Below are positions 12,034-24,989 of a stretch of 64,000 bases of DNA, piece after piece. The stretch's first letter is position 1, and every line of letters starts with the position of its first letter. The DNA is taken from contig CM077115.1 in NCBI GenBank assembly GCA_039619475.1, forward strand, positions 139,760,172 to 139,824,171. The letters run 5' to 3'. The notes beneath the pieces are model-generated. The model had not been told where the DNA came from. It saw only the letters and a program-made list of their open reading frames with translations, and ran no database searches. The DNA is from Icerya purchasi (taxonomy: Eukaryota; Arthropoda; Insecta; Hemiptera; Monophlebidae). A program made the position numbers and the translations under genes.

Positions 12034-12990
12034 TCAGTAACATCCATTAATTTTACATTCATTGAACCATGCAGGTCTTATTTTCTTCGTTTTCATGAAT
12101 TCATAAATTCTCTTGGTTAACCAGTCCTCTTGCAATCTGGTCATAGGCCCGTAAAATAATAATCTTCCTTTCCTTATTGATATGGACAATGGTTCAATTT
12201 TGCTATATAGTTTATCGTTCGAAACCCATTTGAACTTTCCTTCATTCCATTTAACTCCTATAATCTTTCTCAGGATTCTCCGTTCCCTTATTTCTAATTT
12301 ATTTGTTAATATTTTCTTGTTTAGATTTAACGTTTCTGATGCATATAACCCTTCTGGTTTTACAACTGTAGCATAATAGTATCTTAGTTTTGCTCCTATG
12401 CTCATTGCTTTTTTATCGTAGACATTCTTCACCAAGTGATATGCCCGACCTAATTTACATATTCTACTATTCATTGTTTCTTCTTCTAGTCCATTTTGTT
12501 GTATAAATTCCCCTAGATATTTAAACTTTAATTCGCGTTATTTTTCCAGCACATGTATTAAAATAATCTGGACTGTTTGTAATATTCGTCATGTACTTGG
12601 TTTTTTCAACAGATATTTTAAGGCCTACACATTCCGAGACTTTTATTAGTTGGTTGATCTTATTCGTTGCTGACGTTAAATCATTAGCAAAGATAGTTAA
12701 ATCATCCGCGAACGTCAAACAGTCGATTATATTCCTTTATTTTTAGTAAAAAGTCTGAATTTATGTTTGTTATCTTCTTCATCCATCAGTATTCTCCATT
12801 CTCTGATAATTTTTGCTAGAATACAATTAAAACGGATTGTGGTGATAACTTGTCTCCTTGTCTTACACCCGTAACAATCTCAAACGGATCTGAGATTTCT
12901 CCTCTAAATTTAACAGGACCTTGTGTTGATCAAAGTTATTATATTTCTGGAAGTATCGTCTAAAATAAATTCTTCTAAAACGTCATGTTC
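12034..12990 (-). mobile_element. non-LTR retrotransposon fragment, RT core to C-terminus
   Basis: On the minus strand TGVRQGDKLSP lies at about 12,847-12,882, then a truncated palm, then LTFADDLTIFAND at about 12,680-12,720 with an intact FADD box. LKISVEKTKYMT follows. After a frameshift comes a 146-residue ORF with GAKLRYYYATVVKPEGLYASE, a Lys-rich segment and RERRILRKIIG, the usual conserved C-terminal block of endonuclease-reverse transcriptases of this type. The frame stops at 12,034. It is younger than its neighbours, since long stretches are still open. The clade is not settled (RTE-like or related). Confidence 0.8.
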
Positions 12991-12999
12991 AAACGCAAA

Positions 13000-13648
13000 G
13001 TGTTAACGGGATTTACACTGAAACACTGGTAAAAATATGTGTATTCACCCATAAAAATCCGAACAAATTGAATGATAATTAACAGGAGAAATTTAAAAGT
13101 TAAGTGCTGTTCGTTTCTGCTACTTACAACTGTAATAGTTACGAAACGATTGCTCGCATTTGAGCAGACGTTCGCAAAATAACAGTTTAAAATTTGTTAA
13201 TTCGGAAATAATAACCGATTTTTTTTTTTTTTTGTCATCATAGTTGTGTTTGAAAATTTCCATTTTATCGGCGAAATTGATGCTATTTAAATATTTTTGT
13301 ATTTTTTTTATAGGTTAATATTTAATTATTTAAGATGTCATTAATGCGAAAACAAGAATTTAATAAAAGTGGGTCCTTTTAAAACATTACTACACTTATA
13401 AGTTAAAAATAAATAAATGATAAACGAATTTATAAGTATAATATAATGTGTTAAACCGTAGGTTTTAAAGTGCTGTATATTACATGCACATAAAAATATT
13501 GATGCTTTACAGGATAAACAATAGGAGGGTACAATTATTATTTTCGTGTCCAAGATAATTCTAAACAGTACCTTTTCTATTCGCCGTTATCATGCTGTAT
13601 TATTAAAAAGTATCAATAATTTAATGTTTAAATTAATATATAATTATG

Positions 13649-13679
<31 letters not shown>

Positions 13680-16020
13680 CCGAATCTGTCCGTATAACAT
13701 AAGTTAAAAGTAACAACTTATGGACGTAATAACAGGAAGACAAATAACATGTTCAAAAGTAATGAAACTGCGCGCGTGTCTTTGATTAATACAAAAAGGA
13801 ACAGAGTGTTATTGTTAGTTTTCAGTAGTCGCATCTATTGCTACTTCTATTGCTGATTAACAAACTGTTGTTTTTTGTTTTATTATAACGGATGTGTTAT
13901 TATTATTTACCCTATCAATTATGTAACAAAGCGTTCGCAAAACAATAAAAAATCAAGAGAGATTCAAAAATGGAGATTTTGTTGAGAGATTTTTTAAAAA
14001 GTCTGGACAAATAACACTTTTTATTTATTTATTTATTCATTTATTTTTTAATTTCAGACTTGTGCGTGAACTTTTTATTGAATTAAATTTTGCAACTTCC
14101 CTTTCAACACATGATGATCCTTGTTCTGAGAAAAATTTTGATTGTCTTGGCAGCCGCCACTTGTGAAAGTTGAAATAAATGAAATACAAAATAAAAACAT
14201 AATATATATATATTTTTTTTTGTAAATACATGTGTACAACATATAGAGCTTAACAAAAAGAAGGCGAAGAGTATAAAATTATACGATCTAACATATATAG
14301 TAGACACATTTGTAAACAAAATATGACAGACGAGTTCTTTCAAACGGGAAAATGTATTATCAAAGTAACCACAAAAGTTACATATATTTCATTAAGAGAT
14401 CAAATTATTTAAAAAAAAACAGGTACACATAATAAAAAAATGTTGTACACGTTTTCTGCCAACAATTGTTTTAAAACAATTAACGGCCGTGTAACTTGAA
14501 TTTCTATTCGGCGAGATGTTCTAAATAATACATAACAAAAACATAATAATAGTGCACATATATTTTACACGCGATGATGATATTGTGTTCGAAAGAAATC
14601 TACAAGGTGTTGTCGACTTGATTGCTTTTGCATACGTAAATTGTATTTATACTTTTAGAAAAAAAAAAAATAAATAAATAAATAATTTAATTTTCTTCCG
14701 AAGTTTGGTTAATAAAATAACAAAAAAAGAAGAAGAAAAAAGGTGGTTTTTCGCATACTGTAAAAAAAAAAAAAGTTTCGCTTGCATTACAAGCTGATAA
14801 TAAAATATAAAAACAAAATTGGAATAATATTTTTTTCCCAAGTTTATAAACACATCAATAGTAGTCGAATGCTGTAAAATGTTTTTTTTTCTTTTTTTTT
14901 TTTTTAATCACTCATTGTGCATATTATAAAACTTGCAATTTAATAATAGAAGCGCATCTTTTTCGAAAAATGTATATAACAAACCGATCATTAAAATGTG
15001 TGGCAATGCAACGGTTTGAAAAATGTGATGCAAAAATCACCACAATAAATCTGCACCGCCACATTGAGAAAACGTAGAATTTAAAGAATTATTAAATTCA
15101 CCGGTCCGTATAATAATTTCGAAAAATTAAAGGAAGTTTAAAAATAAAAGAAATACCGCTACTACAAACGTCTCAAGATAGTGACACACAAATTGGCTAC
15201 AAATCATTTTGAAAAATAATTTTCAGAGCCAACCTGCTTTAAAATGATGCGCTTTGAACGTATATATTAGTCTTTGACGTATCTATGTAGCTACCTCATC
15301 CTTTTTTTTTTTTTTTTTTTGGACTGATGAATGAAAGGTACGTGTAGAGCATAAAAAAAAAAAAAAAAAAACGTTTACAAAGTATATCGCTAATAATAGT
15401 TTTAAAGTAACCGTGTAATTATTATAAGGCATTTTTCTACTAACAATTGTTTTTTATATTTAATAAAACACATATAATTTGTAAGCACAGAAAAAATTGT
15501 TAATTAATTAATAAAACCGCCCATCAGTACGATATTTCGGAGTCGAAATAACTCCAATGGTGATTTTAATTATAATTATTACGTTAGTACGAATATATAA
15601 TATAGCTATTTCTAAAGCAAGCCGGCCCCCCTTTTTTGTTATTAATTAATTAACAATTTTGTCTCTGTGTATTTCGTGCTTCATCAAATATGTAGTAATC
15701 ACTTTTGAAATAGTTTTTAAAGACCATTTTAAATATATAATTGCAGTAAATTATGTGTTTCTGAACTGGTTAATTAAAATTTTTCTTTTTCAAAAAAGTA
15801 AATAATTTACGATGTTTTCTTTATTTTATTTTTCAACTGCCTGCGTATGATGCAGTTGACGTAATCTTTTCAGTTCGTTAAGTGATATACGTATTATTGA
15901 ACATAGGAGATGATATTTCCCTCGGAGTAAATCTACAATAATGAAAATGTAATTTATAGTTAAAAAGCGAAAACTTAAGATGCTTAATATACTTGGTCCG
16001 GTGAACATAGAGTAAATGAT
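13000..16020. other. gene-free AT-rich DNA
   Basis: A (TA)n microsatellite lies at 13,656-13,679. Next to it is a weak hairpin with 8-bp arms CATAAGTT/AACTTATG at about 13,699-13,723. Poly-A/T runs lie at 13,218-13,234, 14,883-14,905, 15,303-15,320 and 15,353-15,371. The segment 13,740-14,000 has a sharper composition and may be a transposon remnant, but I cannot name it. No exon was recognised. Confidence 0.45.
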
Positions 16021-16023
16021 ATG

Positions 16024-16024
16024 C

Positions 16025-16057
<33 letters not shown>

Positions 16058-16058
16058 G
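16024..16058 (+). repeat. (TAG)n microsatellite
   Basis: About 11 uninterrupted TAG units. Confidence 0.95.
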
Positions 16059-16660
16059 TAGGGTCCCTTCATCTAGAAACTTACTAGATTTTTCTGCTAT
16101 CCAGTTCAGTTAGGTACGTATCTAGGAGAGCGGTTTTAATCAGGAATTGTAGTGATCACACTCAGCACCCTTTAGACGCGGAACAAGACAAACTGACTAT
16201 ATTCCAGATATACCAGGAGGTAACGAAGACTACACGATCAGCTATTATCACGGGGTGTGATATGCCGTTAAAAAGTTAAAAAAATAAGAAGAAAAAATGT
16301 TTCGTAGTTAATTAGGTAAGTAAGAAAAAAATTAGAGAGAAAATCGGTCTTACGAAGTGTAAAAGAGAAAAAAGCGAATGAAAATTTGTAACGCCCGGCT
16401 TTTGGAGAATGTAAATTATGCAACAATATAACACTCGACTAAAGCTCAAAAAAAAGGTATATAATTAGCGGTAGTTATGCTTATACGATTACTTTAGAAA
16501 ACGTGGTCAATCAGCCATTTCATCTTGATTACATAAATGTATCGGAATAATTAAAAAATCACTAAAAAAGAAAAACATAAATAGAAGTCAAGTTCAAAAT
16601 AGTAGTTCTGAAGTGGTTGTACTAGCAATCTATAAAGAGAGACAAAATATTCGCGTCTGA

Positions 16661-17215
16661 TTAATAAAATATACATTGTTGTATAATGCGAATTGATTTT
16701 AATAAAAGTATACATTGTTGTATAATGCGAATTGATTTTAATAAAAGTATACATTGTTGTACAATGCGAATTGATTTTAATAAAAGTATACATTGTTGTA
16801 TAATGCGAATTGATTTTAAAAAAAGTATACATTGTTGTATAATGCGAATTGATTTTAATAAAAGTATACATTGTTGTATAATGCGAATTGATTTTAATAA
16901 AAGTATACATTGTTGTATAATGCGAATTGATTTTAATAAAAGTATACATTGTTGTATAATGTGAATTGATTTTAATAAAAGTATACATTGTTGTATAATG
17001 CGAATTGATTTTAATAAAAGTATACATTGTTGTATAATGCGAATTGATTTTAATAAAAGTATACATTGTTGTATAATGCGAATTGATTTTAATAAAAGTA
17101 TACATTGTTGTACAATGCGAATTGATTTTAATAAAAGTATACATTGTTGTATAATGCGAATTGATTTTAATAAAAGTATACATTGTTGTATAATGCGAAT
17201 TGATTTTAATAAAAG

Positions 17216-17220
<5 letters not shown>
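16661..17220. repeat. 39-bp minisatellite, about 14 units
   Basis: The unit contains GTATACATTGTTGTATAATG and GCGAATTGATTTTAATAAAA. Units begin every 39 bases from about 16,675 to 17,182 with almost no divergence. Units 3 and 12 carry TACAATG instead of TATAATG, unit 4 has one T-to-A change and unit 8 has GTGAATT. Because 39 is divisible by three, several frames on both strands stay open for up to 223 codons. These ORFs are a by-product of the repeat, not genes. A (TA)n tract follows directly. Confidence 0.95.

Positions 17221-17221
<1 letters not shown>

Positions 17222-17264
<43 letters not shown>
17222..17264. repeat. (TA)n microsatellite
   Basis: About 20 TA units directly abutting the 39-bp minisatellite. 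Confidence 0.95.
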
Positions 17265-20200
17265 CGTCGATATTGATAACGATTTGTTGAGTAGATATTT
17301 TGCTTGTAATACGTGATAAATACCGAAAAGAATTAAGCGTGTGATGGCCGGTTCTGAACAGTGTCAGACTATCCTGAGACGATCGTGGCAGTTTGTAAAA
17401 ATGTAAAATTATTCGAATTAAAATTTTCACATAATCCGATTACCGATTTAATCGACATATCAATATGAAAATGATACAGCCGTTATAATCAGACAGTTTT
17501 CGCGTCCTACGATAATGATGCACAAGGGTTGTGTAATATTTTGCAGTTAACTCTGGTTGTTCAAATCGAATCAAAAAATTATGAAATTTACAATTATTGA
17601 AAATTTTATGTTTTTCGCGCCTATTTAATGTTACCGTAATTTATTAATTAAACGATCATTTAGAAATAAGAGAAAACTGAAAGATAAGAAAAACTAATCG
17701 ACTTAAAGCGGTTATGTAATTATTTTTTTTCTTTTTTTAATTTTAAAATTTCCAACAAAAGACATTATTAAGAAAAAATAATGTAACACGGAATATAGGA
17801 GAAAACTAGGAAAATTCGCTTGTTGGCTAATTAGTAATTCGAATTTGAGAATATTAATATTGATTCACATATTTCGGTTGAATTTATTACATATAATCAC
17901 AACTAAACTATTAAATGATAGTGCAATGCGAGGAGGATTTCATCTTGAAACAATATCACTAATCGAGTATTCTTAAACAATCCGATTATATTTACATATC
18001 TAATAGTAACCGCGTAAAATCATCTTTTGTACTTTTATCATTGTTTTGTTATCCCATTCGACGTTCTTATATCGTCGGTGTTTTATTAAATTGTTACCAT
18101 CTTAAAAAAATTCGAGGAAAAATTTATCAACTGTGCGCGCGCGCGCCTATAACTACAAGTAGAAAAAGTTTACGTTACATTTAAAGTTCAGAAATGTTTT
18201 TATAACTTTTTAATCATTTTTTAACCGCATTCTAGTCAAATGTTTATGCGCTGTTCCAAACTGCAAAATCTGAACGTTTAAATAGATTAATTCAGATGAT
18301 ACTTGTTTGCCTCTCTTAATTTGACAATCTTTGAATTTTTGTATGCTGCTCTTATGACAATGAGACGGAAAAAGATAAAAATGTAGTTATTTTCGTGTAT
18401 ATATATATTTATTTATTTAATTATTTTGAATATTATTTTTAAAATTAACGAATAAGCTTTGCTGTATGATGATTCTTCGAAATGAATTCGCTCATTAAAT
18501 AACTGAATCGGACTATTAGATTATTTTTATGCTTAATCAATTCTCGCAGCCTTATTATTAATCTTGGAAAAGCTTCATTCGATTCTTTTGAAACAATCTT
18601 CATTTTCTTTTAGTTGTATAATCAGCGGAGAGGAACCTCTCTCATTGGAATTTAAAGAAATAAATTAAAAAATTTGAATGCTATAGTAAAAACCTATTTT
18701 AGAGAAATTCTACTAATGAGAGTTTAGTAAATCGATTAAATCTTTTAAGTTTTCACAGAGATTTTGAGCAAATCTCAGTTTCTGAAGAAAATTCTAAAAT
18801 CATCGTTTGCATTATGGGAATAAGAAATTTTTCGATTTTTGCGCAACAGTTTGTCACGTAATTTAGAATAATAGATAATACTAATAGCGTGTCTACACTT
18901 TCTACGATGATGACCATAATATTCTCTTATTGATCTATCCGAGCCTGGGGGTTGCTGTTTTAATCAAATTCTATCCGCAATCTATATTATTAACTGTTAC
19001 CATTTTTATAAATCATCATTCAGCCATTATTAATTTTTTCTAAGCGAGTAGGAAGTAATTTGATAAAAATACATTTCACGTATTAATATTGTACATGAAA
19101 ACTTAATTATAATTAAAAAGTTAACATCATGCCTCCAGTGTCGTGAAATAACAAAGCTCGCACGTAATTAGACCGGTGAATATTTGATAATATAATTAAT
19201 AATTAAATTATAACTTAGCTTTAAAAAAAGCGCTGCGCAATAACTAATTACAAAAGAAGGTTAATATTATTTTAAAACAAAAGTCACGAGCATCGAATGA
19301 TAAAAAATTAGCACAAAACTGCGCAAAATGATGTATCTGCTAACTTCTACCATTAAACGCGTCCCTCATTCTATGCACAATTTAAAAAGCATAAAAATTT
19401 GGTAAACGTTTAATAATTTTACATTAATCATATATAATACTGATAATAAGTGTAAAGTTATAAATGTTACGATTAAAAACAAAAAGAAAAACGACAAGAG
19501 AAAACGGAACATTTTTATAATAAAAATTTGTTGAAAGCTTCAAAACATCAAAAAATAAAGTAATCATCTGGAAGACATATTTCGTATTTGGTTCGATTTC
19601 TGATATGAACGATTGAATTGAAACGGGTGGTTATCCAATACAACCATTGAAATTACAAAAATGTTTCAGATAAAATCATATTTTATAAATAGCAAGAAAA
19701 AAAAAGATGTATTCACATTTTATTAAAGATCTCGTGTAAAAAATTAAATATCGCCACTACTACTGCAATATACATTATCCCGAATTAAATAACATCAATA
19801 CGGTAAACGTATTTTATAATTATTATTATTATTGAAAAATATTTATTACGACCATTTAATTATATTTTTACAAATGTAAAATATAAACTGATTCACAATT
19901 GTAAAAAATATCAAACATTAGAATAGGGATTAGGCCATTTGACCTAATTTAACTTACCGATTACACGATATTAATTTTTTACGTTACTTCAATTGCTGCA
20001 GAATTAATCCTGAGTTATTTTTTTTAATATATATATATATATATATGTGTGTGTGTATATATATATATACTCGTGTACCATTTTAAAGAACTTTTTTATC
20101 TAAATATTTCAATTCTACGTTTTAAGAAAAATTATAAATTACCGTATACTGGAACTGATAGCAAATAGATTTCTTCAGGTTTGTTTGACGAGTTTTTTAG

Positions 20201-23200
20201 TAATTTAACGAGGTTAATTTTCGTTAAACAAGTAATTTTTTTGAAATTAAGCAACTTATTTAATACCGCAATCGTGTTTATTTTAAAGTTACGAAGTTAA
20301 CCAGCGTTATTATCTGTTAGGTTTATATCGTTGTAAAGTAAGCTTAATCCTTCTAATACTAATAAATAAACTTGCTCCTCTGGAAAATATGATGAAAGTT
20401 GATGACTTTCAAAGAAAAAAATAAGGTACTTCAATTCAATTAAGAAGTGTATAATCAATCAAGTATAATTATCACGATAATAGTCTCTATAAAAAAGGAA
20501 AAAAAAAAGTATATACATACCGAGAGCAATAAAATGTTGACAACAATATACAATTCAGACCGAAGTTGTGATTAACAGAAGTGGGGAAAATATTTGAATT
20601 GGTTGGTGAAAGTAATGTCCTACAATAACGGAAAGTATTCTCCATTTGAAACTGGAAACATGGACGCAAACGGTAGTCCACAATTTATTCTTTGACGTAA
20701 CGTTCATTTGTTTTTTTTTCCTTTTATTATTTTATAGTTTTGTTCTTTCAATTTGTCAATTGCCGTACAATGGATTAGTGATAATAATGGAAGTATTTTT
20801 TAATCACAACGATAATTCTTATTTTACTTTAAGTGGAACGAAGAATTTAATCCCCCCTCTTCTTTGAAATAAAATTTCCATATAAAACACTTTTAACATA
20901 CGTAAAGAGACAGACGGAAATGTTACTATAATATATTCATTTAACCTATCAATTTTGAACGAGAAAGTTTAAGCGAAGAAGAAGCAACTTTTATTACCGA
21001 ACGCTGGCAATTTCTGTATCAACAACTAAAATTATAGTAATTAAAAGTTAAATTAAAGGTTTTATTAAAAATGCTGATAATGGTTTTATTTGAAATATTA
21101 ACAGAAATGACGGCAGTAGTGGCAACTAATAGTTCTATTTGCAACAAGAAGAACACGCGTACGGAACCTGGATGATTTTAACGCGATCTAAAGAAAGTAA
21201 AGAGACGTCAGAGACTAAACTCGAAGCTTTGAAGGGCAGCTAGATTTCTACTCGAGTACCTTCTTAATATTTTCAGTGTGTATTGTTAATTTTTTTTGTG
21301 ATGATATGAACAGACTAATTTACAATAATTTAAATTCTATTATACATTATAAATGAAGCGTAAAATTCATTATTTATCATACAACATAATTTTAGCCGTT
21401 TCCATGAAAAAATACATGTTTCCCTAGGTACGAGTTTCCAAAAACAGGCTGTAATATAATATCCTTTTGGTATAATTACAAATTTGGAGAAGAACATTTA
21501 CAGAGAATTATCATGAAACGGAAATGTTATTAGAAAATTAACATAATTTTCGATTAAGAATAAAATTTGTTTTTAAAAATTGAACTCTGAAAAATCAAAA
21601 CCCGTTTTTAACGAAAAAAACAAAAAAAGAATTATAAACAAAACCACGCGAAGAACAAACAAAACGAACTACATAATTTCTTGCAACATTATTTACACAC
21701 ACTCTAACGTTTTCTAATCTCTATAAAATGTACAATTTTCATCATTTATTTTAAACAGAAAGTAAATAAGTATCACCGAAAATTTTATAAATCTTGTAAG
21801 AGTTTTCATTCGATGAGAATTTTTTGAATTTTCGATGCAAGGAAAATACTATATACATTAAATTATCTACAAGTACATTGGATAATTGTTCGATAGGTAA
21901 TGTTTGAAAACTCATACTTAAGTGAACTTAATGAATTTCTTCAAAGTGCCGATTGAAATTATATTCAGTAAATAGCTTACTACTATATATTTCGTAAATC
22001 AAATTCAATATTTGTAATAAATATTGAAATGAAAACTTTTATTATAAAAATTAATCCGCCAGATCATCACAAAAAATTCGCTACGAACAAGGCAGTGAGG
22101 ATACATTTAAAAATAAACATTGAATCACTATTGAAAAATTATAACCATTTGAATTTTCGACGCCCAAAAAAAAAAAATAAATATATACATATATATATAT
22201 ATAAACCCTGTTTTTTCGACGTCACTAATTCAATGACATAAGGAACGGAGTTTAGATTAACCGATTAACACAATTAAAGAAATTTAGTAAACCAAATAAT
22301 TTCCTTTTTTTTTTTTTTTTTTTTCGGCGCCGTTGCAATTTACGTTCAGGAAGAAGGTACTGTAAAAAAAATGATGATATTTTACCGTTTTATACAATTT
22401 TTTGCTTTAATTACGTATTCTTAGTTTATTGGGTTTAAAATTTATCAGATAAAACACAAATCCTCACCTCCTAATTATAATAATTGCACGTTTACATAGT
22501 ATAAAGAATTACTAAAAATTTTACTAAATAATACAATAGCTGCTGGAAATTCTTTGACCAACGGCAAAAGTATAACATCAGGGGAGTTAATAAAGAAATT
22601 TCAGTTATAAAATTACAAAAAATATATATATGTGTATTCACACACATTCAATCATTTGTAGAATGGCGATGTGCACACCGGTGTTCTGTTAAACTGTTTA
22701 ACAGATTACCTCGTCGATCGAACACCGAGTTCTCTATACATAGGTTTGTTTTTAAAAAATTATTTCACGAGCAATATTATGGGAGGCGCGCCATTTTAAA
22801 GTAGATTATTATTTTTTTTTTTTTGAACTTTTAAACCGTTGAATGATCTGGTAATTCAGACTTGTGAGATTTCTCCGTAAATAGAATGGTGCTTTCAGAA
22901 ACTTTTTTTATGACTCGTATATCGAAAACGGATTTCACTCGAAAAATAATTAAAGGTTTTTTTTTTGTTTTTTTTAAATTTATATATGAAAAAACAACTA
23001 CTGTTTAATTTTGGCAAGCTGAGCCGATTTTCAGGATATTTCGGTTTTAAAGTGTTTGAAGACTTTGTAAAAATATGTTCTCACTACTGTTACGATAAAG
23101 ACAATATTTCAAAGCGTTCATTTTACTTTTGTCCTAATTTATGAGAAATGTCGAAAGAAAACAGGGCAAAATTGACATATACACATGTCAATGCCGATAA

Positions 23201-24420
23201 CAATTATTCGCACTAGTACCATTTTTGTGCGAAAAAGTTTGGCCTTTGGTTTCAATGATAACTGTTTCGTGTTATGCAATATTTAGAACCGCTTAAATCT
23301 CGATCACGAAATCTGTTCGGATTTTCACAAATTTTCATCGAGCTATTATTACAAACAGTTCAAATGTTTAATGAAGTAAACATTTTACTTTGGATATTTC
23401 TGAATATTTGCGTCTCTATATGCGGAAACATTTTTTAGTTCCAGTGTATTTTACTCCAATTTCACGAATGCACTTATAAACCTTTTTAAAATTCAAAAAA
23501 TTCCTTTTATACGTATCTGTATATATATATATATACATATACACGTGCGTGTAATTAATGGTTCCATTTGATTTTGTATTTGTATTTTGTGCCATCTTAT
23601 AAAGCATTACTGAACGAAATCAAAAATTAAAAAAAGCAAAAAAATTAAATACGATTTTCTTTTAAAAAATAACTAAATAGCGATTCTTTATAATTAGCCT
23701 GCCTGCATTAAATATAATTTCCTTCAGTCTGGGTAATCGCCCTTGTTGGCTACATCTATATATAAAGGGGAAAAAAAAATATATATATATATAATTTCGG
23801 ATTTCATCGCAGATTTTTAACGGTTAAAAGAGGGTAAATGTATATATATATATATATACATATATATTTTGGTAACGTTAAGGCAAAAATGTTTTGAAAG
23901 GTTTTAAAAATACGGAAAATGATTTAGTTTCCATATATCGGTATCACGGTAAATTGTTAAAAATAATAATAATAGTAATAGTAATAGTAATAGTAATAAT
24001 AATAATAATAAAAAAAATACATACGGTAAAATTTGAAATCGATGTAAAGGAACGGATTTTAAAGAGCCGCCCTCGTATATTTCACCGCTTTCCCGATGAA
24101 GTGGTTACATTATTCATAAAAGTTAAAAACTTATCGCAAAGATAAATTACAATAATGGTAAATGTAGCAATCTCTTTTTTTTTTAGAGATCAAGTAAAAT
24201 TTCATTTCTACACACTGAGTGCATAGGAAATACTTGCATTATATTATTATTATTAAAAACTTGAAAAAAAAACAGAAAAAACAACGAAGTCATCACGTTA
24301 AAATACGCATAATATTAAGTACTATATACGAATTAAAATAAAAATTTACAGAAACGTTCATAACGTGAAGAATACACAGACTTAAATTATTATTTTTTTT
24401 TTTTCGATTATACCGAATAT
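17265..24420. other. gene-free AT-rich DNA with microsatellites
   Basis: No exon or transposon protein was recognised over 7 kb. Visible simple repeats are (CG)n at 18,137-18,146, mixed (TA)n/(TG)n at 20,028-20,069, (TA)n at 22,183-22,202, 23,520-23,536 and 23,839-23,868, and an AAT/AGT-type tract at 23,965-24,010. A nested palindrome lies at 22,679-22,727. The 3' UTR of the minus-strand PPP1R37 gene may extend into the right part of this span. Confidence 0.45.
22679..22727. repeat. nested inverted repeat
   Basis: The outer arms CGGTGTTC (22679-22686) and GAACACCG (22720-22727) enclose an inner palindrome TCTGTTAAAC-T-GTTTAACAGA (22685-22705). The inner arms are perfect and overlap the outer arm by two bases. 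The role is unknown; it may be the end of a small transposon. Confidence 0.7.
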
Positions 24421-24425
24421 CAAAG

Positions 24426-24431
24426 TTTATT
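24426..24431 (-). terminator. candidate polyadenylation signal of PPP1R37
   Basis: AATAAA on the minus strand, about 0.9 kb after the proposed stop codon at 25,345. Assigned by position only; other hexamers exist further left. Confidence 0.25.
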
Positions 24432-24720
24432 TTTGGTAACATATTTTTTTATCTTATTTCAGTCGTACTGTTTAAAAAACACGCTCCATTATTACTCAGA
24501 TCGTGCATAAATTATTTCTCGTTGTCTTTTTGTAATATCTCCTTCGAGATTACGACCGGGTATTGCAAATAGAGGCAATACAAAACACAACTGATGATTT
24601 TTTTTTCATATAGATGACTTAAACGCATCGAGATATCATTAGAAATTACTCTATACATGTATATACATATACTGTATATGTGTTATATGCGTAATTTCTT
24701 TATGCTACAGAGGAGACACT

Positions 24721-24743
24721 TTGATGAGGTTAAACGCCGAAAC
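24721..24743 (+). other. hammerhead-like core relic (TTGATGA, hairpin, GAAAC)
   Basis: TTGATGA (24721-24727) is followed by a 3-bp stem GGT/GCC closing a TAAAC loop, then GAAAC. This is the arrangement of the hammerhead ribozyme core CUGANGA-stem II-GAAA, known from Penelope-like retroelements and related repeats. The first core base is T instead of C, and stems I and III are not evident, so it would not be active. A chance match is possible. Confidence 0.25.
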
Positions 24744-24989
24744 ACGACTTAGAATTTAAATAAGCGGCCATGTCCCCCTGTAGGCTGTAAAAAAAAAAAC
24801 ATGACAATGTTCTTGAAAAGAAGAAGAAAAAAAAAACAGTTTACGCGTACGATAATTAACTAATAATAATAAAGCAATTTGACGGATATATTTTAATAAA
24901 TGCGTTATCGATTTGTACGCTATTAAGAAAAGTATTAAGTAACCGCCATTAAGTACCTCTGATGGTGACAAGGAAAATCGTAGAACAGT

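Noticed and set aside
12182..12376. Plus-strand ORF within the LINE
   Set aside because: It is the antisense shadow of the well-supported minus-strand reverse-transcriptase frame.
16661..17220. A CRISPR-like array
   Set aside because: The 39-bp units are directly contiguous with no unique spacers, and the DNA is from an animal.
16551..17264. Long ORFs (223, 185, 92 and 88 codons) across the 39-bp array
   Set aside because: They exist only because the repeat unit is a multiple of three without stops. The peptides are pure 13-residue repeats in several frames on both strands, with no start context or flanking exon.
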